A DNA stretch of 9,562 nt, taken from Kiritimatiellia bacterium (GTDB lineage Bacteria > Verrucomicrobiota > Kiritimatiellia > UBA8416 > SLMC01). The notes below the pieces were generated by a model, which saw only the letters and a list, made by a program, of their open reading frames with translations, searched no databases and was not told where the DNA came from. The position numbers were made by a program, and so were the translations under genes. Positions 1 through 5,798 of this stretch are shown here, piece after piece. The stretch is from NCBI GenBank assembly GCA_007133745.1, contig SLMC01000023.1, forward strand, positions 1-9,562, in the 5' to 3' direction. Position 1 is the first letter of the stretch. The number at the start of each line of letters is the position of its first letter.

Positions 1-1889
1 GGAACCTCGGGCGCGTCGGGTCGCCGACACATGAACGCCAGCGTCCGGCATTCGGTCGACCAGTCGGCGTTCCAGGCTTTGAGTCCATGCCAGGACACTT
101 CCGCGCCGAGATCGGCGCGCGTCGTGTAGGTGCTGTAGCGCAAGGCCGGATGCGCCTTGCGCAAGGCGATCATGCGCTTGAAATAGTTGAACAGCTCGGC
201 GTTGCTTTCCAACAGGCTCCAATCCAGCCACGAGAGGGCGTTGTCCTGGCAATAGGCGTTGTTGTTGCCGTTTTGGGTGTTGCCCATTTCGTCGCCCGAC
301 AGAATCATGGGCGCGCCATGACTCGTCAGCAGGAGCGTGGCGGCGTTCTTGATTTGCTTCAGCCTGAGCCGTTGAATCTCCGGATCGTCGCACGGGCCTT
401 CCCATCCGCAATTCCAGCTTTCGTTATCGTTGCCGCCGTCGGCATTGTTTTCGCCGTTGGCCTCGTTATGCTTGTCGTTGTAGGAAACCATATCCATGAG
501 CGTGAACCCGTCATGGCAGGTAATGAAATTCACCGACGCGCAGGTTTCCCGCGCCTGCCACTGGTACAGATCGGGCGACCCGCGCAGGCGCTGGGCGATC
601 GTGCCGACCATGTCCGGCTCGCCTTTCAGGAACTTGCGCAGATCGTCCCGGTACTTCCCGTTCCATTCCGCCCATCGGCCCCAGGCCGGAAAGGCGCCGA
701 CCTGATACAGGCCGCCGGCGTCCCAGGCCTCGGCAATCAGTTTGCACTTGCCCAGAATCGGATCGAACGCCAGCGTTTCGAGCAGCGGCGGACGGTTCAT
801 CGGCGCGCCATCCTGGTCCCGGCCCAGAATGGCCGCCAAATCGAAACGGAACCCGTCGACGTGGTAATCCGTTACCCAATGCCGCAAGCAGTCGAGAATC
901 ATGTTGCGCACAATGGGGTTGTTGCAGTTCAGCGTATTGCCGCAGCCGCTGAAATTGAAATAATAGCCTTCCGGCGTCAGCATATAGTAGGTTTTGTTGT
1001 CGATACCGCGATAGGAGATGGTGGGGCCGCGCTCGTTGCCTTCGGCGGTATGATTGAACACGACATCCAGGATGACCTCGATCCCGTTCTTGTGCAGGGC
1101 CTTGATCGTCGTCTTGAGCTCGTCCACCTGCATGCCGTATTTGCCCGTGGCCGCATAGCCGGCCTTGGGCGCGAAGAACCCGACGTTGCTGTAGCCCCAG
1201 TAGTTGACCAGGCGTTCGCCGGTCACGGGCGATGGACGCGAGTTTTCGAATTCGTCGAATTCGTGGACCGGCAGCAGCTCCACGCAGTTGACGCCCAATT
1301 CCTTGAGATAGGGAATTTTTTCGCGAATGGCCGAAAACGTGCCCGGATGCTTGGCCTGCGAGGACGGATGCGCCGTGAAACTGCGCACATGCATTTCGTA
1401 AATCACCAGGTCCTCGAACGGAATGTCCATCTGGCTGTCGTCTTCCCAGTCGAAATCGTCGAAAAAGATGCGCGCGCGATGAGGATACACATTGGCCCAG
1501 TCCGGCTCCACCCCCCAGACATCGCGTCCGCCAATGCTTTTGGCGTAGGGATCCAGAAGGACTTTCGTTTTGTCGAACCGATGCCCGTTCGCCGGGTCCC
1601 AAGGGCCGTCCATGCGGTACCCGTATTCGATGTTCTCGTAATCCAAGTCGAACACGACCATGGCGAAGACATTGCCGACCCGGAACTCGTTCAGGAACGG
1701 GATGGTCGCGAACGGCTGCGGCGCGTGCTTTTTGAACAGGACCAAATCGCAGGATTCGGCAAAGCGCGAATACACTGAAAAATTGACGCCGCCCGGAACC
1801 AGCGTGGCGCCGAAAGGCAAAGGCTTGCCGGCCCGCAACGGAAACCCGTCGTGCGAGTGCGTCGGATGCAAATCAATACGGTTCAGCAT
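1..1889 (-). CDS. glgX: Glycogen debranching enzyme GlgX (isoamylase type, GH13), C-terminus cut by window edge
   Basis: Hydrolyses alpha-1,6 branch points of glycogen or limit dextrin in the cytoplasm (family knowledge). I translated 629 uninterrupted codons from ATG at 1889 down to position 3. Residues about 25-115 look like the N-terminal CBM48 module. The GH13 barrel follows with region I DVVFNHT (D275-H280 area), the nucleophile in DGFRFDLA (D350), the acid/base in IAEAWDAGG (E387) and the transition-state pair in TCHDGF (H459, D460). NYWGYSNVGFFAP and GGNDNESWNCGWEG are typical of GlgX/TreX isoamylases. Members are about 700 residues, so roughly 70-90 residues lie outside the window. 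The start is supported by GAGGG four bases upstream of the ATG. The gene upstream on the same strand encodes a STAS protein, 248 repeat-rich bases away, so co-transcription is uncertain. A long antisense reading frame over this gene is a shadow. Confidence 0.93.
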   Translation of the reverse strand, partial: MLNRIDLHPTHSHDGFPLRAGKPLPFGATLVPGGVNFSVYSRFAESCDLVLFKKHAPQPFATIPFLNEFRVGNVFAMVVFDLDYENIEYGYRMDGPWDPANGHRFDKTKVLLDPYAKSIGGRDVWGVEPDWANVYPHRARIFFDDFDWEDDSQMDIPFEDLVIYEMHVRSFTAHPSSQAKHPGTFSAIREKIPYLKELGVNCVELLPVHEFDEFENSRPSPVTGERLVNYWGYSNVGFFAPKAGYAATGKYGMQVDELKTTIKALHKNGIEVILDVVFNHTAEGNERGPTISYRGIDNKTYYMLTPEGYYFNFSGCGNTLNCNNPIVRNMILDCLRHWVTDYHVDGFRFDLAAILGRDQDGAPMNRPPLLETLAFDPILGKCKLIAEAWDAGGLYQVGAFPAWGRWAEWNGKYRDDLRKFLKGEPDMVGTIAQRLRGSPDLYQWQARETCASVNFITCHDGFTLMDMVSYNDKHNEANGENNADGGNDNESWNCGWEGPCDDPEIQRLRLKQIKNAATLLLTSHGAPMILSGDEMGNTQNGNNNAYCQDNALSWLDWSLLESNAELFNYFKRMIALRKAHPALRYSTYTTRADLGAEVSWHGLKAWNADWSTECRTLAFMCRRPDAPEV

Positions 1890-1924
1890 AGCGCCCTCAA
1901 TCCCTTTCCGACCGTCTTTTACAC

Positions 1925-2000
1925 GCGAGCCTGATCTCGCTGAACAAAGCGGCGCTCCATCTCAACGGAGCGGACGCGCTTCCGCGTCCGGCTATTCCGG
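1925..2000. repeat. Cluster of consecutive perfect stem-loops (modular intergenic repeat)
   Basis: In the gap between glgX and the STAS gene several inverted repeats follow one another: GCGAG/CTCGC (1925-1929 with 1936-1940), CGCTCC/GGAGCG (1953-1958 with 1967-1972), an 8-base-pair stem CGGACGCG/CGCGTCCG around the loop CTTC (1971-1990), and CCGG/CCGG around CTATT (1988-2000). The second and third share bases 1971-1972 and the third and fourth share 1988-1990, so each of these pairs is mutually exclusive as drawn. No T-run follows on either strand, so a simple intrinsic terminator is unlikely. It would be transcribed in the glgX leader or the STAS 3' region. A dispersed hairpin repeat is the most economical reading; function unknown. 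Confidence 0.55.
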
Positions 2001-2061
2001 CTCGGGAACAGGCGTCGCAAAAACTATGCCCTGGCAAGAGCCGAGCCGCTCCACGAACGCA

Positions 2062-2146
2062 CATTTTACTCGCCACGTTCCACATCGTTACCTTCGTCGC
2101 CTTCTGTTCAATCCTTTTGGCTTGCGACTGTGCCGCCTCAGGGTGT
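2062..2146 (-). repeat. Dispersed intergenic repeat, diverged copy A
   Basis: Read on the minus strand this stretch contains TTGAACAGAAGGCGACGAAGG and GTGGAACGTGGCGAGTAAAATG-like text. It matches in order the copy at 9395-9464 (TTGAACAGAAGGAAACGAAGG, GTGGAACGTGAAGTGTAAAG). Its other end, with GGCGGCACAGTCGC, resembles the GCGGC-AGA-GCCGC hairpin of the copies at 2524-2566, 2630-2712 and 9480-9562, but the hairpin is imperfect here. The element abuts and includes the stop codon of the STAS gene (2138-2140). Confidence 0.6.
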
Positions 2147-2479
2147 CGTCGACAAGGTTTGCGCAGCGGCGGCCACGTCCGGGCATAGCGTGAAAAACGA
2201 GCTGAACCCGGTCATATCCATGACATCGGCGATTTCGGCGGAGACTCCCGCCAGCGCCCAGCGTCCGCCCTGCGCCTTGAGCTGCTTGCCGAGCATCAGC
2301 AGCACGCGCAATCCCGCGCTCGATACGTAGCCGCAGGCCGCCAAATCCAAAACCAGGCGATCATGCTGCCGGGCGTACTCCATGATGCGGGCCTCGGCGT
2401 CCGGCGCCGTGTTGCCGTCCAGATCGCCGACAATGCGCGCCACATGCGCGCCATCCTGATCGAGAAACTCAATGTCCAT
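2138..2479 (-). CDS. STAS-domain protein, anti-sigma-factor antagonist-like (SpoIIAA/RsbV type)
   Basis: A 113-residue single-domain protein. Family members bind an anti-sigma kinase or another partner and are switched off by phosphorylation of one serine (family knowledge). The sequence has the alternating strand/helix pattern of STAS domains, LVLDLAACGYVSSAGLRVLL across the phosphorylation site (S54 aligns with the phospho-serine of SpoIIAA/RsbV; S53 stands where those have Asp), and GGRWALAGVSAEIADVMDMTGF in the typical third-helix region. The start at 2479 is chosen because GGGGAGGGGACG directly precedes it; the reading frame is open to an ATG at 2605, but that extension reads through repeat sequence. 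No kinase, phosphatase or sigma factor lies in the window, so the partner is elsewhere. It could equally belong to a polarity or stress-signalling module rather than a sigma-factor switch. Confidence 0.85.
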   Translation of the reverse strand: MDIEFLDQDGAHVARIVGDLDGNTAPDAEARIMEYARQHDRLVLDLAACGYVSSAGLRVLLMLGKQLKAQGGRWALAGVSAEIADVMDMTGFSSFFTLCPDVAAAAQTLSTTP

Positions 2480-2523
2480 CGTCCCCTCCCCAAAGGCGGG
2501 CTTCGCCCGCAACCCAAATTTTC

Positions 2524-2566
2524 TTTCACCACGGAGTTCCCAGCGCGGCAGAGCCGCAACTAAAGA
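2524..2566 (+). repeat. Dispersed hairpin repeat, copy C
   Basis: Begins ACCACGGAGTTCCCAGCG (from 2529) and contains the stem-loop GCGGC-AGA-GCCGC. Bases 2539-2559 are an exact reverse complement of 2690-2710 (copy B) and match 9482-9502 (copy D) at 20 of 21 positions. After GCCGCAAC the text diverges from copies B and D into the GAATGG-type repeat that follows. It lies upstream of the STAS start codon. Confidence 0.75.
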
Positions 2567-2575
2567 AGCTTGAAC

Positions 2576-2610
2576 CGCGAATGGACACGAATAAAAAAAC
2601 CCCATTCGCG
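2576..2610. repeat. Inverted repeat CGCGAATGG/CCATTCGCG
   Basis: Perfect 9-base arms (2576-2584 and 2602-2610) enclose a 17-base, A-rich spacer. It is followed by ATTAGCGTGATTAGCGGG (2614-2631), which reads as degenerate repetitions of an ATTMGCG unit. It lies between copies C and B of the hairpin repeat, upstream of the STAS gene. There is no evidence for a terminator role, because the spacer rather than the flank is A-rich. Confidence 0.6.
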
Positions 2611-2629
2611 CATATTAGCGTGATTAGCG

Positions 2630-2712
2630 GGCTTTCTTTTCTTCTGCCTTCATTATCTTCGTTGCCTTCTGTTCAAACATGTTTTTGGCTTGCGGCTCTG
2701 CCGCGCTGGGTC
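2630..2712 (-). repeat. Dispersed hairpin repeat, copy B (long form)
   Basis: An 83-base element that matches the reverse complement of 9480-9562 at about 75 of 83 positions by eye, without needing gaps. Shared blocks include CTTCGTTGCCTTCTGTTCAAAC and the end stem-loop GCGGC-TCT-GCCGC followed by GCTGGGTC. Differences in the loop (TCT here, TTT in copy D) leave the stem intact. It lies between the stop codon of the epimerase gene and the STAS gene. Orientation is given relative to the copy at the right end of the window. Confidence 0.8.
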
Positions 2713-2763
2713 ATTCGGGGTTAATATTGTTTGTCTTTTATGACAGAGACGTGGGAAAAGGCG

Positions 2764-4614
2764 CTAAGCCGGATTTGAAACCAAACGCACGCGCACCTTG
2801 GGTCGTCCGTCAGTTTTCGGCAGCGTAACCGTCAGTTGATCGGCATCGAAATCCTGCCACGGCGCGCCGTCGATGTGCACCTCGGCGATCGTTACGCGGC
2901 CGGGCGGCAGCATATCCGGACACACCCTCAGAATCCGGTCGGCAAAGCCATCGGGTAGCGGCTTGAAATGCAAATCAAGCGGCTGGCGGGTATGCAACAG
3001 ATTGATATAGACGGCGGACAGATATGCCAGCTCGACGGAATGATAGGCGCTCATCGAATGACTGCCCTTCATGCGTTCCGTCCCCATCAGATAGGGTATT
3101 CCGCTGGCCAGCGTGTTGAAATAGACCGCGCCGTCGTCGTGATCGAGAAAGAACGCGCTGTAAAAGGCGGCCGACTCGCGGGCCAGCTTCAGGTAGTCCG
3201 GCTCGCCCAGCAAACCGTACAGAATCTGGTAGGCCAGAATGGACTGCTCCTGCTGCCACCAGGCCTTGCGATCATGCCAGGCGAAACGGTGATGCGTCTC
3301 GCCGGCCTTCAATTCGCGTTCCATGGCATCGTACCAACCCGAGCGCTGCCGATCCATGCCGTGTTCGGGCATCACGTCCGCGATCTTGCGGGCCAGCGCG
3401 ACATAGGCGTCCTTGGGCGCAAGACTATGGATGCGCATCAGGTTCCAGGCGATCTTGAGATTGTGACCGATTATGGCCCGGTTCTGCTGCCAGCCCCAGG
3501 TCTTGTCGTGGCTCCAATCGGCAAAAAAGCGTTCCTGCACGAATGGACTGTTCTCGAAATCCGGGAAATACTCGCAAATGCAGTCCGCGCAATAGGTCAG
3601 CATCTCCAGATGTTTCGGGTTCCCGGTGGCCAGATACAGATTGATCAGATAGGCGGGCGCATGATCGCCCACCGAATTCCAGTTCTTGCGGCCTTTATTG
3701 TCGCCCAATTCGTCGCTAAGCGGGTTCAGCGCGATCGGATCGACATGCGAGAAATAGCCTTTCCGCTCCTTGTCCAGAAAGAAGCGCTCGAACAGGTCCA
3801 TCGTCATGTCGATGTCCTGCATAATGGCGGGGTCGCCGTTGATCCGATAGGTCTGGGTCGGGCCGGCCAGCGCGTAGATTTGCTCGTACATGGGTATCGC
3901 GAAATAATCGTCGCCGAACTCCGAGGCGAACACCTTGTGATCGGGCGCGTCCGGAACCGGATCGATGCCGTGATACCAGTACACGATTTTTTCGTCGTGA
4001 TCGTAAAACCGCATGCGCTCGCGCAAATAGGCCGTCCCCTTCTCGGCCGCCTCGAGATAGATGTCCTCGCCGGTCAGCATGAAGGTCGAGGCCATGCCAT
4101 AGACCATGCGCGAAATGGTGTCCGTTTCCTGGCGCAGGGTTTCGTTTTGCGCGCCCGAGAGTCCCAACTGCGTCCGGTAATTGCGGTAGTCGATGCCGCC
4201 CGCCTCGCGGGTATTGAACTGCGACCGCAAAAAGAAATCGCAGATGCTTCGGGCCTGATTCACCCACCAGTCCGGTTCCTCGAACCGGAAGCTCGACTCG
4301 GTTTTGCCGGGAAACACCAGAGACTGCGCCTCGAAAACATGGGCGCCGGCTTGCGGATAAAAGGCGCCGTAGGCGAAAACATAGCGACCGGCTGTCAGGT
4401 GGTCGAACATCTGGCCGGTACAATCCAGGTAGGGTTCCCCGAGGTTGCGCGCGATTTGCGCGAAACAACTGGTCGCCGTCTTCGCCTGAAATGTCCGCCC
4501 GTCCCGCGTGGTCAACGAGAAGGTTTTGGCGGCCGGGTTCGGGTCGCCGACATAGCCGGCGATCGTATCCGAAAACTCGAAGCCCATGTTGGAGGTTTTT
4601 TCGTCTGTTTTCAT
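2764..4614 (-). CDS. AGE-family sugar epimerase/isomerase with extra N- and C-terminal domains
   Basis: A 616-residue protein whose centre (about 110-545) is an (alpha/alpha)6-barrel of the N-acylglucosamine 2-epimerase superfamily, enzymes that epimerise or isomerise sugars such as N-acetylmannosamine, mannose or cellobiose (family knowledge). Visible marks are GDHAP (H318), IGHNLKIAW (H384), KAWWQQEQ (W452, W453, E456) and AYHSVELAY (H525). The spacing of the three histidines agrees with the catalytic histidines of cellobiose 2-epimerases, so the active site looks intact. The family is usually about 400 residues. Here residues 1-105 add a beta-rich, possibly OB-fold-like domain (GYVGDPNPAAKTF, GRYVFAYGAFYP) and about 546-616 a short beta-rich domain. 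The substrate cannot be read from sequence. There is no signal peptide, so it is probably cytoplasmic. The start at 4614 has GGGGAT six bases upstream; the internal Met10 has no Shine-Dalgarno. Its promoter region carries three inverted repeats. Confidence 0.85.
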   Translation of the reverse strand: MKTDEKTSNMGFEFSDTIAGYVGDPNPAAKTFSLTTRDGRTFQAKTATSCFAQIARNLGEPYLDCTGQMFDHLTAGRYVFAYGAFYPQAGAHVFEAQSLVFPGKTESSFRFEEPDWWVNQARSICDFFLRSQFNTREAGGIDYRNYRTQLGLSGAQNETLRQETDTISRMVYGMASTFMLTGEDIYLEAAEKGTAYLRERMRFYDHDEKIVYWYHGIDPVPDAPDHKVFASEFGDDYFAIPMYEQIYALAGPTQTYRINGDPAIMQDIDMTMDLFERFFLDKERKGYFSHVDPIALNPLSDELGDNKGRKNWNSVGDHAPAYLINLYLATGNPKHLEMLTYCADCICEYFPDFENSPFVQERFFADWSHDKTWGWQQNRAIIGHNLKIAWNLMRIHSLAPKDAYVALARKIADVMPEHGMDRQRSGWYDAMERELKAGETHHRFAWHDRKAWWQQEQSILAYQILYGLLGEPDYLKLARESAAFYSAFFLDHDDGAVYFNTLASGIPYLMGTERMKGSHSMSAYHSVELAYLSAVYINLLHTRQPLDLHFKPLPDGFADRILRVCPDMLPPGRVTIAEVHIDGAPWQDFDADQLTVTLPKTDGRPKVRVRLVSNPA

Positions 4615-4646
4615 CGGTATCCCCGTTTCAGTACGATCCCATAGGG

Positions 4647-4669
4647 ATGCGGAATTAAATGTTCCGCAT
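4647..4669. promoter_or_regulatory. Stem-loop ATGCGGAA/TTCCGCAT in the epimerase leader
   Basis: Perfect 8-base arms (4647-4654 and 4662-4669) enclose a 7-base loop, and beyond one mismatch the flanks GG/CC could extend the pairing. It lies 33 bases upstream of the epimerase start codon on the minus strand. It is either an operator or a structured piece of the 5' untranslated region. Confidence 0.5.
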
Positions 4670-4680
4670 ACCGTACCGCT

Positions 4681-4702
4681 TCATTGACGCGCGCGTCAAT
4701 GA
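4681..4702. promoter_or_regulatory. 22-base perfect palindrome, candidate operator
   Basis: Both halves of TCATTGACGCG/CGCGTCAATGA match exactly with no spacer. It is about 67 bases upstream of the epimerase start. On the minus strand the palindrome contains TTGACG, which could be a -35 box with a weak TACGGT 18 bases downstream; this promoter reading is inference. A dimeric repressor or activator of the epimerase gene is a plausible ligand. It lies 234 bases upstream of the plus-strand operon's first start codon, so it could also act divergently. Confidence 0.55.
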
Positions 4703-4715
4703 GATTTTGAGCTTG

Positions 4716-4729
4716 TTTCGCACGCGAAA
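4716..4729. promoter_or_regulatory. Inverted repeat TTTCGC-AC-GCGAAA
   Basis: Perfect 6-base arms with a 2-base spacer, 13 bases from the 22-base palindrome. Symmetry, short spacer and position upstream of a sugar-enzyme gene suit a helix-turn-helix regulator site, but no regulator gene is visible in the window. Confidence 0.4.
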
Positions 4730-4733
4730 TAAC

Positions 4734-4753
4734 GTAGGGTTAGCGCCTTAACC
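4734..4753 (+). repeat. REP-like element 1: GTAG plus stem-loop
   Basis: GTAG (4734-4737) is followed at once by the stem GGTTA/TAACC (4738-4742 with 4749-4753; an inner G-T pair is possible, loop CGCC). It shares the ten bases AACGTAGGGT with the second element at 4854. A GTAG tetranucleotide at the foot of a hairpin is the hallmark of REP sequences served by RAYT transposases (family knowledge). No RAYT gene is in the window. Confidence 0.5.
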
Positions 4754-4856
4754 ACGCCGTCCTGCCGCATCGGGGGGGGGGATTGTGGGCGGGTGTGCGG
4801 TGAAAACCCACGCACTCCCAAATCCGCACACTTGTTTTCCGTTTGCGGGAAAGAAC
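4754..4856. other. Non-coding spacer with a run of ten G and a long-range inverted repeat
   Basis: I see no convincing gene here. Positions 4772-4781 are ten consecutive G. GTGTGCGG (4793-4800) is exactly complementary to CCGCACAC (4824-4831), and an alternative pairing with CCCACGCAC (4808-4816) is partly possible. It lies between the two REP-like elements and upstream of the plus-strand operon. I could not identify a convincing -35/-10 pair for the plus strand. Confidence 0.4.
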
Positions 4857-4879
4857 GTAGGGTGGACTTTCAGTCCGCC
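4857..4879 (+). repeat. REP-like element 2: GTAG plus stem-loop
   Basis: GTAG (4857-4860) directly precedes an 8-pair stem GGTGGACT/AGTCCGCC (one G-T pair) with loop TTC (4861-4879). It shares AACGTAGGGT with element 1 in the same orientation. It would be transcribed in the 5' leader of the plus-strand operon. Confidence 0.55.
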
Positions 4880-4883
4880 CATC

Positions 4884-4908
4884 AGGAGACCGACTGAGAG
4901 TCGGTCCT
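4884..4908 (+). repeat. Hairpin GACCGACT-GAG-AGTCGGTC in the operon leader
   Basis: Perfect 8-base stem with a 3-base loop (4888-4906), extendable past one bulged A. It lies five bases after REP-like element 2 and 15 bases before the Shine-Dalgarno of the 24-codon frame. It could be the partner hairpin of a REP doublet, or could affect translation of the leader frame. Confidence 0.45.
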
Positions 4909-4923
4909 GCGGCGCAAGCGAAA

Positions 4924-4930
4924 AGGAGGT
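4924..4930 (+). promoter_or_regulatory. Strong Shine-Dalgarno AGGAGGT
   Basis: The best ribosome binding site in the window, five bases before ATG 4936. It serves the 24-codon frame, not the membrane-protein gene directly: in the membrane protein's frame only an ATT codon, not an ATG or GTG, lies at a suitable distance. Confidence 0.7.
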
Positions 4931-4935
4931 CATTT

Positions 4936-5010
4936 ATGAAGCTAACGCCTTTCAATTTTGCCAACAGGTACAAGTTCGTGTGCGCCCAAAACAGGGTTTA
5001 CCATACATGA
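4936..5010 (+). CDS. 24-residue leader peptide or small protein, coupled to the membrane-protein gene
   Basis: The frame ATG AAG CTA ACG CCT ... CAT ACA TGA encodes a basic, aromatic-containing 24-mer starting MKLTPFNFANRYKF and ending NRVYHT. Support comes from the perfect AGGAGGT five bases upstream and from the stop codon overlapping the next start (ATGA at 5007-5010), the classic geometry of translational re-initiation. The start of the membrane protein has only a poorly placed AGGG of its own, so this frame may feed ribosomes into it. It has no hydrophobic stretch and resembles nothing I know. Alternative: an indel makes this the true N-terminus of the downstream protein. Confidence 0.5.
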   Translation: MKLTPFNFANRYKFVCAQNRVYHT

Positions 5011-5798
5011 GCGAAGACGAAATCATGGTCTTTATCGTATCTGCCGGCCTGGCTGTTTTCGGCGCCGCGAAATACAGAACGGGCCGGTTGCCCGGTCTTG
5101 TCCGGCGCGACAATCCGGGCCTGGGCCTGATTCGCCTGGCCGTGCTGGCCGGCATGGGCTGGCTTGTCTATGTGCTGGCCCGCCACGCCGATCCAAGCGT
5201 GCAAGGCGTTTACAACGTTTTCTATTTGGTCATGGGCTATGCCGCGCTCCAGTGTTTCGGCAAGGGCGGCGCCCATCTTTTCGGCGCGCATGCGCGCATA
5301 GACGCGGGCGAACGAAAGAACTGGGCGGCGGCCCTCTTCGTGGCCGGCTTCACGCTGGGAACCGGCTTGATTTTCGGCGCCAGCCTGTGGGGCGAAGCCG
5401 ATCCGACCGGAGACGGCGAGGGCGGCTGGTGGATTCCGCTCGGCTTCTTCCTTTTGGGCTGGAGCGTCATGGCTGGCGGTCTGACCCTGTACTGCTGGCG
5501 CGAGCCCGGCTCTTTCCGCAAGCGCATCCGGCAGGAACGCGACGCCGGCACGGCCTTGGGCGCGGCCAGTTTCGCGATCAGCGCCTCCGTGCTTATGGTC
5601 AGCGCCGTTTCCGGCGATTTCTGGGGTTGGACCCACGGCTTGAAGGATGTCATGCTCGCCGCCGGCTTGCTGATCGTTCACGAATTCATCCATTTGCCCG
5701 ACCGTCTAACCGACCGTATCCCCGCCTTGCGCTGGATCGAGTCGGGCATCTATTTCGGCGTTGTCGCCGTCAACCTTCTTATCCAATGGCTGAGATGA
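5007..5798 (+). CDS. Multi-pass membrane protein, DUF350/YjfL-like
   Basis: A 263-residue integral membrane protein with about seven hydrophobic segments (roughly 7-21, 38-58, 66-84, 105-128, 140-163, 183-203, 211-228, 244-262). Two segments share a DUF350-like pattern, a charged stretch with Glu followed by an Ala/Gly-rich helix: ERKNWAAALFVAGFTLGTGL (102-121) and RQERDAGTALGAASFAISAS (175-194). YjfL proteins are about 130 residues, so this would be a longer or duplicated relative. The family has no established reaction. The best contextual support is the next gene, a YjfC-like ligase, the same pairing as in E. coli yjfL/yjfC. The start at 5007 is chosen for its ATGA overlap with the leader frame; the frame is open further upstream, but that extension crosses hairpin repeats. 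The DUF350 assignment is tentative; coding status is secure. Confidence 0.75.
   Translation: MSEDEIMVFIVSAGLAVFGAAKYRTGRLPGLVRRDNPGLGLIRLAVLAGMGWLVYVLARHADPSVQGVYNVFYLVMGYAALQCFGKGGAHLFGAHARIDAGERKNWAAALFVAGFTLGTGLIFGASLWGEADPTGDGEGGWWIPLGFFLLGWSVMAGGLTLYCWREPGSFRKRIRQERDAGTALGAASFAISASVLMVSAVSGDFWGWTHGLKDVMLAAGLLIVHEFIHLPDRLTDRIPALRWIESGIYFGVVAVNLLIQWLR

Noticed and set aside
87..1778. Long plus-strand open frame (563 codons)
   Set aside because: Antisense shadow of glgX. The minus-strand frame has all GH13 motifs; the plus frame has no recognisable family and arises from GC-rich codon bias.
2296..2559. Minus frame beginning with residues MRLCRAGNSVVK, also seen at 9269-9502 as MRLCRAGSSVVK
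   Set aside because: The shared peptide is only translation of the dispersed hairpin repeat, not a conserved protein.
2480..2605. Longer STAS start at 2605
   Set aside because: The extension translates intergenic repeat sequence, while ATG 2479 has a strong Shine-Dalgarno and starts exactly at the domain.
2968..4644. Long plus-strand open frame (558 codons)
   Set aside because: Antisense shadow of the AGE-family gene, which carries the catalytic histidines and the family motifs.
4684..4712. TTGACG ... TTGAGC as a plus-strand promoter
   Set aside because: The -10 match is poor and it lies more than 220 bases from the first start codon.
4958..5794. N-terminal extension of the ligase frame through the membrane-protein gene
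   Set aside because: It is arginine- and proline-rich shadow sequence. The family's usual length and the ATGA overlap place the start at 5795.
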